Source of the DNA: Symbiodinium natans
Taxonomy: Eukaryota > Sar > Dinophyceae > Suessiales > Symbiodiniaceae
Length of the DNA stretch: 20,000 nt
NCBI GenBank assembly: GCA_905221605.1
Contig: CAJNDS010002117.1
Location: forward strand, 330,001 to 350,000
Direction: 5' to 3'
Part shown: piece by piece, positions 10,601 to 19,063 of the stretch
Layout of the letters: each line of letters opens with the position of its first letter
How positions within the stretch are numbered: the first letter of the stretch is position 1
Notes under the pieces: generated by a model
Database searches by the model: none
The model's input: the letters and a program-made list of their open reading frames with translations, nothing else
What the model was told of the DNA's origin: nothing
Position numbers and translations under genes: made by a program

Positions 10601-11643
10601 GGAGCGCAGAGGTGGGGACGAGAAGTGGGTGAACAGTTCCGAAGACACTGGCAGTGGAGGAGGGAGGGGGGGTTGAAGAGATTTTTTGTTCTCACCAGAC
10701 ACACGCCTCGATCAGGTGCTTTTTCATGGGAAGATGCACTGCAATGCAGCCACGGTTAACTTCTGCCACGGAGCTTCAGTGGACAGCATCGAAGGTGCCC
10801 ATCTGGTTCGAGCCTTTCATATGGGGCGGCGTCGCTGGCTTCTGCACTGGCTACTTGACGAACCCACCGGACAGCCGCCAGCCCTCATCTTCTCGTGGTG
10901 TTTTGCACGAGTTGGGGCAGGGTCGAGGGAACTGAATTCCGAGCGCCGGCAGGATGTCGTTATGCAGCGGTTGGCCATCGAATCCACCAACTCCAGTGAC
11001 GATGATCCGGACCTCATTGTCATGTGCTTCCTGAGGTTTGTGCAATAGTGTATAGGCCAGCACACAAGTGAAGGTGCAGCGAAGGCATGTTCGAATGGCC
11101 CGTGAACAGGTATGGACCTGGGGATGTATAGTTCTACTCCCACTTGTTGACAGGACAAGCCTTTCAGTGTCGGGGAGACTTGGGAGGAAATCGTCCGGGC
11201 CACGCAGAAGGCGTTCAGGGCTATGTCGGCCTTCAGTGATTCAGTCACGTTATTTCATGGCATGAAGCCTGATGCAGGGGAGGGCGGTTAATGTGGCGTC
11301 GAACCCTAATTCGACCCGAGCCTGACATGCCCGTCGCCTGCCAGATCTTGGAAGAAGAGGGGCCCGCAGGCTTCGCCAAAGGCGGGCTTGAGATGCTCGT
11401 CGGATTATAGGCAAAGGAAGCCCGCTTGCATGTCTGCATGGGGCCGTCACTCCGAGGAACGCCCTGTACTTCCTGCCTGAAGCGATGGTCTGGTTTGGGG
11501 TCTACGAGGGCCTCAAGGGTGTGGCAAATAGAGCTTCAGCAGCAGAGGATTTGATGTTCATGCACGTTCTTCATGTCAGGCCGGAGCAGCAAAACATGCC
11601 TCACGGTTCAATGTTGCATCCGAACCACAAACCATGCCACTAG
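7687..11643 (+). CDS. Mitochondrial carrier family (SLC25-like) transporter
   Basis: A solute carrier of about 300-330 residues, expected in the mitochondrial inner membrane. Exons by frame and phase: 7687-7740, 7832-7879, 8053 to 8100 or 8118, 8225/8270-8308, 8521-8608, 8687-8746, 8918-8979, 9046 to about 9066 or 9099, 9384-9452 (likely), about 9603-9656, 10795-10869, 10953-11009, 11154-11219, 11345 to about 11381 and about 11417-11643. Repeat 1 has TYPLETIK/ARVQ, matching the family signature Px[DE]xx[KR]x[RK], then GLELNVLRE/APNAGF. Repeat 2 has a divergent TPVIDISKQ/VQAG, then VPFGAFQCLIYEVLK. Repeat 3 has GGVAGFCTGYLTNPP/DVVMQR, then ILEEEGPAGFAKG and TPRNALYF.PEAMVWFGVYEGLK. Three repeats in order and spaced as the family requires make this firm. 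Start: the ATG at 7687 gives a normal short N-terminus; an upstream extension is possible. Exons 3-4, 8-10 and the last junction are unresolved. Substrate unknown. Confidence 0.82.
8309..8520 (+). other. GC-AG intron of the carrier gene with CT-rich tract
   Basis: The 5' junction is CGAGAG/GCACAT and the 3' junction TTCAG/GCACCC, so AGGCAC is repeated at both ends and GC replaces the usual GT. Joining gives LNVLRE-APNAGFLMAG, the conserved end of carrier repeat 1, in phase 0. A (CT)n microsatellite lies inside at 8337-8369. Confidence 0.75.
8337..8369. repeat. (CT)n microsatellite
   Basis: CT dinucleotide run interrupted once by CGGT, within the carrier intron 8309-8520. It accounts for the serine-leucine runs in overlapping frames. 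Confidence 0.9.
8782..8888. repeat. 9-base minisatellite (ATTCTTCCC / ACTCTTCCC)n
   Basis: About a dozen head-to-tail 9-base units that differ mainly at one base (ATT or ACT before CTTCCC). It lies entirely in the carrier intron 8747-8917, whose flanks join as MIPS-GVVAMCTGAFAKTP. Because the unit length is a multiple of 3, it makes long minus-strand frames of GKSGKS or EEWEEW that should not be read as proteins. Confidence 0.9.
9657..10794 (+). other. Large GT-AG intron of the carrier gene
   Basis: Donor ACCGGG/GTGCCT and acceptor TCGAAG/GTGCCC share a direct GTGCC repeat. Removing 1138 bases joins LIYEVLKATG to VPIWFEPFIWGG in phase 0, the link between carrier repeats 2 and 3. Inside I see no repeat and no other gene; frames of 60-120 codons (for example 9926-10261) have no motif. 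Confidence 0.7.
10870..10952 (+). other. Apparent GA-AG intron of the carrier gene
   Basis: The junctions are CCACCG/GACAGC and CGGCAG/GATGTC. The splice joins YLTNPP to DVVMQRLA, placing the signature aspartate two residues after the proline as the family requires. No GT or GC near the end of the first exon keeps both the motif and the frame. GA donors have been reported in dinoflagellate genomes. Confidence 0.6.
11010..11153 (+). other. Second apparent GA-AG intron of the carrier gene
   Basis: Junctions GATCCG/GACCTC and TTGACAG/GACAAG again give CCG/GAC at the donor and GAC after the acceptor. Joining reads SSDDDP-DKPFSVGETWEEIV in phase 0. An alternative is that the exon ends a few codons later, so this one is slightly less certain than the intron before it. 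Confidence 0.5.
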
Positions 11644-12725
11644 TTCAGGGGCCTCCAATCATGGTCATGGTGTTTGCTTCTAAAGGCTTTTGCTCCTTTG
11701 TGGTGGTTGCAGCCCAGGCGTTTCGCAAGCCTTCTAGCCTGACCTGAGTTGTGCTGTGCACACTGCACACTGCACCTATCGTTTCGTCTTTATGCAGATC
11801 TCGGTACATTACCCTTTCAGTGCAATCATGCAAAATTTGCGCTAGGCTGGCCGCCGCCCAAAAAAGGCACTGAGTTAAACATTAGCCGTTCGACATCTGA
11901 CATATGCTTTTCATGGCGAGTAGCATGGTGGAATCTTGGCCTGGCCTAGCCTCTCTGCCGGTTTTACAAGTTCGGTGGAAGCCTTGTGGAGCTGTGCATT
12001 TGGAGCGGGACAGCAATGCTGAACCTGCACAGCGGCGGGATCACGAGCTTCTATGGGTGTAAGAGTGGACCAATCCACAATGTTCCATTCAACTTTGTTG
12101 AGCAGTCATTGCAGACATTGGCTCGCCTTCTGTTGGGTCCTCCGCGCAGGATTCCATCCTCTTTGAAGAATTTTCGCTGCATCTACCCGCCGGAAAGCGC
12201 ATGGGGTGCGTTGGCTTCAGGGAGCAGTCAGGCACGGTACGCATGGCACGCGCAGTACAGTACAGAGCTGGAGTTAAATAGCGTCTTGTGTAAGAATTAT
12301 ATGCCTTTCATGCTTTTCGGCGGGATGAGATCGCACTTCTCAGAAAGGTATAGCACGCAGCTCATTTTAAGGGCAGCCGGTGCCAACTGGTGTACCAGGG
12401 GCCCATGTCTGATGGGCCCGACTACCAGCTACCTCCTGAATGCTTGAATCATGTTCGGTTTGTAATGTTTGTCACCAGTCTTGTGCTGTCGCGTGCCCAA
12501 GCTTTACTTGTTATTGTTCCGTTTGCATCCCGAAATGCGAGGACTTTGAGAGTGAACGTATGTACAGCTGTGAATAGTAATTCAGTGTCACTGCATGCTC
12601 AGCCAAGCCAGATTGATGTGATTCAGTGATGCGTGCTGACATTTGAGTATGAGTTCAACATCGGTTCATTTATGTATACAGCTAGTAGAGATGGTTCGAT
12701 GTGAAGTCGCAGCATTCGGCTGAAG
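11644..12725. other. Downstream of the carrier; no convincing gene
   Basis: A 153-codon + frame at 11986-12447 contains GGITSFYG and VPFNFVEQSL, loosely like a carrier repeat end. It lacks the signature motif, and the carrier gene already has three repeats. A short coding-like piece near 12402-12440 (GPMSDGPDYQLPPEC) has no partner. This is probably the 3' flank of the carrier plus introns of the next gene. Confidence 0.4.
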
Positions 12726-12803
12726 GCCACAGGCTTCGGGTGGGAAGGCATTGCCACCACAATCAGGACAATCGGGGTGCTTTTGGACACTCTAGCCATG
12801 AAA
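12726..12803 (+). CDS. Possible exon, unrecognised
   Basis: The AG/GCC acceptor (CTGAAG/GCCACA) and an AAA/GCGTCG GC donor bracket 26 codons in phase 0 that include GFGWEGIATTIRTIGVLLDT. Composition is protein-like with a hydrophobic middle. It may belong with the exons at 13098-14604, but no join was found. Confidence 0.3.
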
Positions 12804-13097
12804 GCGTCGCATCGGCCCGTGCAGCCGAGCGCGCACGAAAGCGACCAACCTTGGTTGCGTTGCTGAAGAGCAAGATTTTCCAGAAAACGTCACCAGAGTC
12901 ACCAGGTCGTGTGGGCTTGCGTACGAGTGCCGCAGCCCACATGCAAGATTTTCACTACCTGGCAGCGCAAGACAGGCTCGCGCCCCTTCCATCGGGGCTT
13001 GCCTCGGGACCTCAAAATCTCTTCAAACTCTGGAAGAAGAAGAAGAAGCTCGCATATTTTTAGTTACTTGGTTCGAGCCGTGCTGTTTTCGTTTCAG

Positions 13098-13249
13098 TGA
13101 TTCAGACTGTTGCTTGCCTGCCGGGACTGGGAACAGACCACAGCAAGCAAAACCCTGAATTGCGATTGGTGCGCTTGGAAAACCTACGGCGTCTCTACGT
13201 CTTCAGTGTGTTTTCTACACTGCTAACTGACGAGGTTGAAGCATTGAAG
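13098..13249 (+). CDS. Likely internal exon, unrecognised protein
   Basis: The acceptor TTTCAG/TGATTC and donor TTGAAG/GTTCTG enclose 50 open codons. They read through GTDHSKQNPELRLVRLENL and RRLYVFSVFSTLLTDEVEAL. Leucine-rich helical composition, a pyrimidine-rich tract before the acceptor (CTGTTTTCGTTTCAG) and absence of stops support an exon. I do not recognise the family. It precedes the exons at 13996-14604 and may be in the same gene. Confidence 0.45.
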
Positions 13250-13995
13250 GTTCTGTGCTGTTAGGTCATTTTTGCAATTTCTTTTCATTCTTTTCCGTGG
13301 ACTCAATGGCGGAGGACCTCTCTGATGAGGCCGAGGCTTGTCGGGGCCTAGGAGGCTCTCCGAGAATCCCAATGGAGCACCAGTTACCGGGTGCCCAGCG
13401 TCCTCCACAGGACCACCGCAAAGTTGAGCCAACGTTGAGCATTCTTGACACATCCTGCAGCGCTTGCGTGCGCGTGCGTGTCAGCCTGCCTTACACGTAC
13501 CCAGGCCCAGCCGCAGCATCTGCTGCGCCTCGTGGTGGAGAGGTTTGCCGGTGCGTATGTGGGTAAACGGTGCATGTATCTGCCGGGCTGCAGGTCACTG
13601 GGTTTCAGTTCCGGACCATGAACCGGGATTTGAGAACCCTTGCTGTGCATTACGACAGCATTACCGCACGTGATGTGACATGACAAGAGCATCAGCCGGG
13701 AGGTGGTCCATGTCTCCACTGATGGTGGCCAGCGGCATGCCGAGACTCGCACGGAAGGGTCTTCGACAGAGGCCGACAGAGACATGGAATGAATCGGGAG
13801 GTTGTTCTGTAAGTGTTCTAGCCACATTAGCGGCAAGGCTGTTTCTGCTGTTACATCGCGCGAGTGCCAGGCTCGGCCATCTGGCATTCGAGCAAAGCGG
13901 GCGCGGCAAGCAGAGAAGCAGGAGCGCCTCTAAGCACCTCTTCGGGGTCTGAGATGGGCCACAGCTTCAGGGTCTGACAGGATTGCCATGCTGAG

Positions 13996-14604
13996 GGCAA
14001 CTCCAAAGCATCTCCATACCTCCTGAAGGAGGCTGCACAGGCAGCAGCGTCAGCAATGACCAAGGCTGCTGAGGCCAAGGGGCTCTGGCGGCATGTGGCA
14101 CCTGGCTTCACCCGCAGCCCATCAAAGCCACACATCCTGAAATTCAGAGATCTTCACAGCTTCGCGTTAGTTTGGAGTTCTAACCGCTGCAAAGCTGGAG
14201 GCGAGCTTTCGGGCGCTGGAGGGGGCAGATGGCTCAGGAATTACCGCGGAGGCGCGGAGCAAGGTTTGGCAATCGGGTCATAGACACGTCCGTGGGCCTT
14301 GCTGACCAGGCACTCCGAGTGGCGCTGAAGCGATACAGAATCCCGGTGGAGGCCTGTGCAAAACATCACAAAACACCTTGTCGTCAACATGTACCACCAT
14401 CCCCTGTGCGCGAAATGTCAGCAAAGCCCCGTAAACCCTAAACCCTAAACCCTAAGCCCCAAGCCCTAAGCCCAAAACCCTAAACCCCAAACCCTAAACG
14501 CTGGCTTTGTGAACCTGCGTGCTCAGACGGGTGGGCCCGAGATCAGGTTTGCAAGCCCGAGGAGGTTGAGGAGATGCTGGCCGTCGGGGCAGAGGAAGCT
14601 GGAG
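13996..14604 (+). CDS. Four joined exons of an unrecognised helical protein
   Basis: Exons 13996-14073 (GNSKASPYLLKEAAQAAASA...KAAE), 14201-14263 (ASFRALEGADGSGITAEARS K), 14310-14351 (ALRVALKRYRIPVE) and 14547-14604 (VCKPEEVEEMLAVGAEEAG) join in phase 0. Introns 14074-14200 and 14352-14546 are GC-AG with AG/GC donors; 14264-14309 is GT-AG and only 46 bases, so that join is less sure. The product would be alanine- and glutamate-rich and mainly helical. The ADGSG stretch recalls an EF-hand loop but does not fit its spacing. The third intron carries a CCCTAAA array, and a TTTAGGG array follows the last exon. Both ends of the gene are unknown. Confidence 0.42.
14432..14499. repeat. Interstitial telomere-type array, CCCTAAA orientation
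   Basis: About ten degenerate 7-base units (CCCTAAA with variants CCCTAAG, CCCCAAG and CCCAAAA). The TTTAGGG repeat is the telomere sequence reported for dinoflagellates and plants. In the exon model above it lies in intron 14352-14546. Confidence 0.92.
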
Positions 14605-14620
14605 GTGCACAAACGGAGTT

Positions 14621-14703
14621 GGGTTTAGGGTTTAGGGTTTAGGGTTTAGGGTTTCGGGTTTAGGGTTTGGGGTTTGGGGTTTAGGGTCTAGGGTTTAGGG
14701 TTA
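14621..14703. repeat. Interstitial telomere-type array, TTTAGGG orientation
   Basis: About twelve 7-base units with a few variants (TTTCGGG, TTTGGGG, TCTAGGG). It runs opposite to the array at 14432-14499, with about 120 bases between them, so the two could pair as an imperfect stem in single-stranded DNA or RNA. Confidence 0.92.
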
Positions 14704-14740
14704 GAAAAATGCAAGTTGGAATACCTTCTTTGGGGGATAT

Positions 14741-15043
14741 GTGGATAAGTTTTGTGTTCGGATTTGTACCAGACGACCATTGGACCACCAGACCATTCGA
14801 CACGCCTCTGCCAGAAGATCCTGGACCTCTGAACTTCTTCGCTTTCAAGACGCTCTTCAACTCGTTAAATCTGAAGGCGCCAGCGACTTGGCCCTGTCAT
14901 TGGATCTTGTTGTGGTTGGTTTTCTGCAGTGCAGGTGACTCGAGAAGGCCGTGTTTGGTGAGCTCAGCAGGAAGATGGTGCAAGCCTTGAGACGACCTGC
15001 TCGCCAGAAGTTGGTCCTGAGGGCTGAATGCGGGCGTGTCCCG
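14741..15043 (+). CDS. Coding-like block, unrecognised
   Basis: One frame reads SELLRFQDALQLVKSEGASD and LALSLDLVVVGFLQ up to a CAG/GTGACT donor at about 14937. A second frame from 14947 reads KAVFGELSRKMVQALRRPAR. The two are too close for an intron from that donor, so one boundary is wrong; GC donors further upstream (for example GAAG/GCGCCA) are alternatives. It may continue the helical-protein gene before it. No family recognised. Confidence 0.3.
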
Positions 15044-16197
15044 AACAACTCCCGGCAGCCTTTCGCTCTGGTCCATCCGTGCGCCCTGCCAACAAACGCA
15101 GGCCTAGCCAGAAAGCGCAAGACTTCCTTCGAGAAAGAACAGCCAGCTTTGTGTTGGCAAGGGCATGGCTGGTTTGAAAACCAACTTGCATTTCAGCTCT
15201 TGGCCGTGCATACCTAGACTTAGTGGAAGATTTGTACCCTTGGACCATGCCATGGATCCTAGTGTCCCCTTCCCGCTCGGTTCTTGCTTGCTCCTGTCAT
15301 CCCTGTCGGGCTTAGAGTACACTGAAGCGACGCTGGGCGTGGGTCCCAGTCCGCAGCCTTCAGCAGCGTCGAGACCCGCCTCTAGCTCAGTTGACCGCTG
15401 TGGCAGCAAGCTGACTTCAAGAGAATTGATCGCTTCAAGATGCTTTGAGCTTCTTTGGAGGCTCTGTGACTTTCCCGGGCTGTGGAGGGCGCGAGAAATC
15501 ACGAGCTTCGAGTGACAGTTTCCAGGTCCCTTGGCTGTGATAGGGGCGCTGGCGCTGACTGCGGAAACAGATACTGGAGCGGCAGCCTCAGTGTTACTCC
15601 GTGCCTTCAATACCTTGAAGACATGCATAGCTTTCACTTGGGCTTGCGAGGTCTTCGTCGCATTGGAGTGATCATCCCAAGGGTACCAAGAGACGCACAG
15701 CGTGGGCATCTAAGCAAAGTCGCAAAGCGATGCAAAGCGGGGAGACCATGCAAATGCCAACTGAAGCTGTTTACAGCTGTGCCGGCCCCAATTTATGTGT
15801 CACTAAGCCCGTCTAGACCCCACGCACCCAGTGTCATGTGCTTGTGACTTCCATGGCACAACAGGCATTCCACTCTACTCTTCAAACGCCCTCCAATCTA
15901 CTCTCCGCTTCGTGCGTCGCCGGGCAGTGTTGGCCCGTCGGATGTCAGCGAGGCGTGAGATGGAAAGGCTCATGACATGATGTGAGGGGGAGCAAGGTAT
16001 CGTTTGCGGAGTGGAAGTATGACTTCAAGAAGTCTTGATAAGTTTGGAAGGGCCTTAATAGCAAATCTCAGTCCACAGCATCCAAGTCAGACGGATCGCT
16101 GGCATGGCTGGCATCTAGCAGCTACAATGGGGACCCCGATTTGTGGTCTGACAGTGTCTCTCTTCGTCTTCACTTCGACAGCTCAAGGTGCTAGGCA
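15044..16197. other. No convincing gene on either strand
   Basis: The largest frame is 201 codons on the minus strand (15709-15104), rich in Ser, Lys, Pro and Ala with no domain, and opposite to the direction of every better gene here. Plus-strand frames at 15165-15515 and 15482-15847 have no motif either. No repeat of note. Confidence 0.4.
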
Positions 16198-16251
16198 ATG
16201 GCGCCGACGCGGCTCTACGTTGGCAACCTGCCCAAAGAGCGTCCGGTCTGA
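16198..16251 (+). CDS. Isolated RRM-type first exon (fragment)
   Basis: The ATG at 16198 opens MAPTRLYVGNLPKE. TRLYVGNLP is a textbook RNP2 element, the first strand of an RNA recognition motif, which normally lies near the N-terminus as here. A GT donor may follow (GAGC/GTCCGG); reading through gives a stop at 16249. I found no second exon with RNP1 or the rest of the domain before the hydrolase gene starts at 16988. It is therefore either the start of a gene whose other exons I missed, a relic, or chance. Its neighbourhood holds only the microsatellite at 16444-16514. Confidence 0.38.
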   Translation: MAPTRLYVGNLPKERPV

Positions 16252-16443
16252 CCGGCAGCTTAACTCTTTCGGAGCTGCTTTCACTGCCATGTTCTTGGAT
16301 TTCACGCTTGGGGATTCTGTAGTGATCTTCTGAGAATCTTCCGTGTCTCCTTTCTCCATTCTCGGGCCATCTGGCTTGGAGTCCAAGCTGATGCTACGGA
16401 TAAACGAAATCAAGGACAAGGTGCAGTTACGCAGGCAAGTGTA

Positions 16444-16514
16444 TAGTAGAGTAGAGTAGAGAGTAGAGTAGAGTAGAGTAGAGTAGAGTAGAGTAGAGTA
16501 GAGTAGAGTAGAGT
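16444..16514. repeat. (TAGAG)n pentanucleotide microsatellite
   Basis: About fourteen nearly perfect TAGAG units with one slip (AGAGAG) near 16460. It lies about 470 bases upstream of the hydrolase start, in what is probably its 5' flank. Confidence 0.93.
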
Positions 16515-16874
16515 GGAATACGGAGGCCTGGAAGCATCTCAGAACTCAAACACACCCGAAGCCTGAGTAGTCACCCAATGTGAGGAGAGGAAAGCTTGCC
16601 GAAGCCGAAAACAGTTGCCAAAACCGTCGTGGGCCAATGCTGCTGGCATGGTATCCGAGCCTTCGGATGGGTCTACCCGCTTCGTGGGCAGGCCGAGTGA
16701 CACTGGGGATGTCGTGTAAGCTCTATCTACAGTACCCAGAACTGGACGATGCAGAAGCTTGCCAAGTCAGACACTTTTCTCTTGTTGAGTTGGATTCTGT
16801 TCTCCGCCAGCTCTCTTGCCAACATGGAGTGCCAGGTAGGAGGGTCACAGCACATGAAGCAGAATGTCACGCAC

Positions 16875-16973
16875 GTAAGTCTCAGAAAAGGAGTAGGCAG
16901 GGGTCCGGCACACTGCGGCACCCTCGTGGCATCTTTTGCAATCTTTTGCTTTTTTTTGGCCTTTCCGCGTCAG
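16875..16973 (+). other. Possible 5' intron before the hydrolase start
   Basis: CAC/GTAAGT is the best classical donor in the window. It pairs with a long T-rich tract and CGCGTCAG at 16973. Removing 99 bases keeps the frame open from upstream into the ATG at 16988, so it would either sit in the 5' UTR or add an N-terminal extension from as far up as 16580. The upstream residues show no domain. Confidence 0.4.
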
Positions 16974-16987
16974 CTCGTGGCCGAGCC

Positions 16988-18671
16988 ATGGAGGTGACAA
17001 AACCCCTTCGCTTGAACCTGGGCCTTCCAGAGTGGTTGACCAAGCCTTTGGTCGAGCAAGGGCCTTTGCGGCAGGTGATCCAGACGCTTTCGCCACTGTT
17101 TCTTCCGGTGGAGGTGCCTGCCATGTGGTTTTGGCTGAAGCTCCCGGCAAGGGCCCGGTACATGATTCTGATGCCCCTTTGGCACATCTGGCTGGTCCTG
17201 CACAAAATACTGCCAGCTTGGCTGGTGCAACGTGGGATGGCTGATGAGCTTTCCATCGAGGCCCATGCCCTCGGCAACGTGCTCTATTGGGTCCGGATTG
17301 TCCCGGTGAATCTACGGCGAATGCGCTTCAGTCTCGCCCAGCTGGACTCCTCTTGCCCGCCCTCTACCAGCTTTGTGCGAGAGGTTGTTTCCTTACCACA
17401 CCAGGGGGTGAGTGGAACCTACATACATGTGCCCTACGGAGAAAAGAAAGAGAATCCCAAGGTGATGTACTGGATTTTCGGAGGTGCTTTTGTCGGAGGA
17501 ACGGTCCAGAGCAGCATGGGCATTGCCGAGCAGTATGCGCTTCGAGTTGGCTGTGACATTTTCATGCTTGACATGAGATTGTATCCAGAGTTTGGTATTG
17601 AGGATTCCTTTGTGGACGCTTGTCGAGGATACGAATGGCTGCTAACCAGGGCTTCTCCAGAGAACATTCTAGTCTACGGCCTATCCTCTGGAGGAGGCAT
17701 TGCTTTGCGATTTTTGCAGCTGACTGCTGCGGGTGGCGACCAGAAAAGTGAGAAACGCTTCTTCCAGAATGCTGCGCCGAAACGTCAGCCTGCTGGCTGC
17801 GTGCTTTGTGGTGCCTGGGTCCGCTACACAACACCTGCCAAGAGCATGAAAGAGTATCCGGTCATAGACTGGGTTGCAGCCTCTGATGATCATCTGGACA
17901 TGACCATGTACTTTGCAATCATGCTGGATGCACTTAACTACAACACGTGCTTGTTGCCTGCCATTTTGCATTGTGGCGGCACGTTCGGTGCAGACATTGC
18001 CACTGAGGTTGTGACTCAACGAGTCTACGAGTACATCTACCCAAAGCTGGGAGACATGTGCGGTGGCGACGAGCACAGGGAGAGGGTATCTCCTGTCTAT
18101 AACGACATGACAGGCCTCTGCCCGTTGTATGTATCCGTCTCAGACCACGAGGTTTGTTTAGATGAGAACAAAGAGCTCATTGACAAGGCGGGACTTTGTG
18201 TTAACACTGTCAAGGTTCAAGCAGCACGTGCCCCCCTAGCTGGTGAGCATTCGCATTCGAGACGAACATGTACGTCACGTAGCAGTCGAACGTCCATGAA
18301 GTGGTTCTGGTGGGCCATTAGTGGCTGACAAGCCCAGGTGCACCCTGTAGAGCTCCCAGCTGTCCGTCCAGGAACCGCTCGTCGGTCTTAAATCAGATGG
18401 TGATTTCTGTCGCATCAAGCGGCCAGTGGTGCTATGGTTAGCGCTAGACACACACCCACACACACACACACCCCCATCCCGCCATGAGAATCTGATGCAC
18501 ATGCCCTGGCCGCTCCAGGCCAAGAAAGAAGGTGTTGATGTGACGGTCGACCTGGTTCCGTACATGCCGCATGCTTTTCAGTGGTGCTCGGCCTTCTTAC
18601 CCGAATCGCGTGAGTCCGATGACCGCATCATTGCTTGGATGCGAAGGAAGCTCAAGCAAGAGAGCCAGTAA
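16988..18671 (+). CDS. Alpha/beta hydrolase, hormone-sensitive-lipase type
   Basis: Predicted carboxylester or lipid hydrolase of 450 residues from two exons, 16988-18187 and 18519-18671. The core follows family order: a FGGAF oxyanion-hole strand at residues 164-168 where most members have HGGG; the nucleophile elbow GLSSGGG with Ser233; Asp386 in VSDHEVCLDENKEL, matching the family's catalytic-acid block; and His418 in YMPHAFQ, in the second exon. The complete triad shows that the gene is probably active and that the intron call is right, since without the second exon the histidine is lost. Residues about 44-79 are hydrophobic (MWFWLKLP, MILMPLWHIWLVLHKIL), suggesting a membrane anchor. The ATG at 16988 (GCCATGG) is the most conservative start; the frame is open further upstream. 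The usual length of HSL-type esterases is 300-400 residues, and the extra is the N-terminal part. Substrate cannot be told. Confidence 0.88.
18188..18518 (+). other. GC-AG intron of the hydrolase gene
   Basis: Junctions GACAAG/GCGGGA and CTCCAG/GCCAAG, so AGGC appears at both. Removing 331 bases joins ENKELIDK to AKKEGVDVTVDLVPYMPHAF in phase 0, exactly the family's order from the catalytic Asp block to the catalytic His. A (CA)n tract sits inside. Confidence 0.85.
18447..18476. repeat. (CA)n microsatellite
   Basis: Imperfect ACACACAC run with CCC interruptions inside the hydrolase intron. Confidence 0.85.
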
Positions 18672-19063
18672 TTCATGCGCCAATGCTTGTCTGGATAGTG
18701 GACCTAACACCCACTAATGACGAGTTGCACCATTTGCAGATCATGCGGAGTGCCGAGTCGTGCTAATTCAGCTCGACACGGTCGCATTGCTTGCAAAAGG
18801 AAGCGATGTTTCCGATTCACATTCATTCTCAGACTTAGAAGCGTTACGAGAGGACAACTGTTGGTTCAACAAGTTAAAAGGAGGCAAAGTGCCACAACCT
18901 GTGCAGGCGTCCGACATGACCATGCTTGGATTTTCAGTCTAGCATGTGAGAGCATCTGTCCAGTCTGGGTTTCGAGCAGTTCCACTTGCCAACGTCAGCA
19001 GAGTCACGAGAGACCCTAGCAACTCTAGCCTGCTTTGGTACTGTGCTTGCCGCCTGACGTGAG
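18672..19063. other. Between hydrolase and next gene; nothing certain
   Basis: Presumably holds the 3' UTR of the hydrolase and the upstream part of the next gene. A + frame at 18760-18942 (including DSHSFSDLEALREDN) is protein-like in composition but starts at GTG and has no clear splice sites or motif. Confidence 0.35.

Noticed and set aside
11986-12447. 153-codon + frame with GGITSFYG and VPFN, as a second carrier gene
   Set aside because: Only a loose likeness to a carrier repeat end. There is no signature motif near it and no second or third repeat downstream.
14092-14118. GLWRHVAPGFTRSP as the end of another carrier repeat
   Set aside because: It lies beyond an AG/GC donor at 14073 whose use gives a better exon chain, and no signature motif accompanies it.
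15104-15709. 201-codon minus-strand frame
   Set aside because: Low-complexity Ser, Ala, Lys and Pro composition, no motif and no neighbouring exon on that strand.
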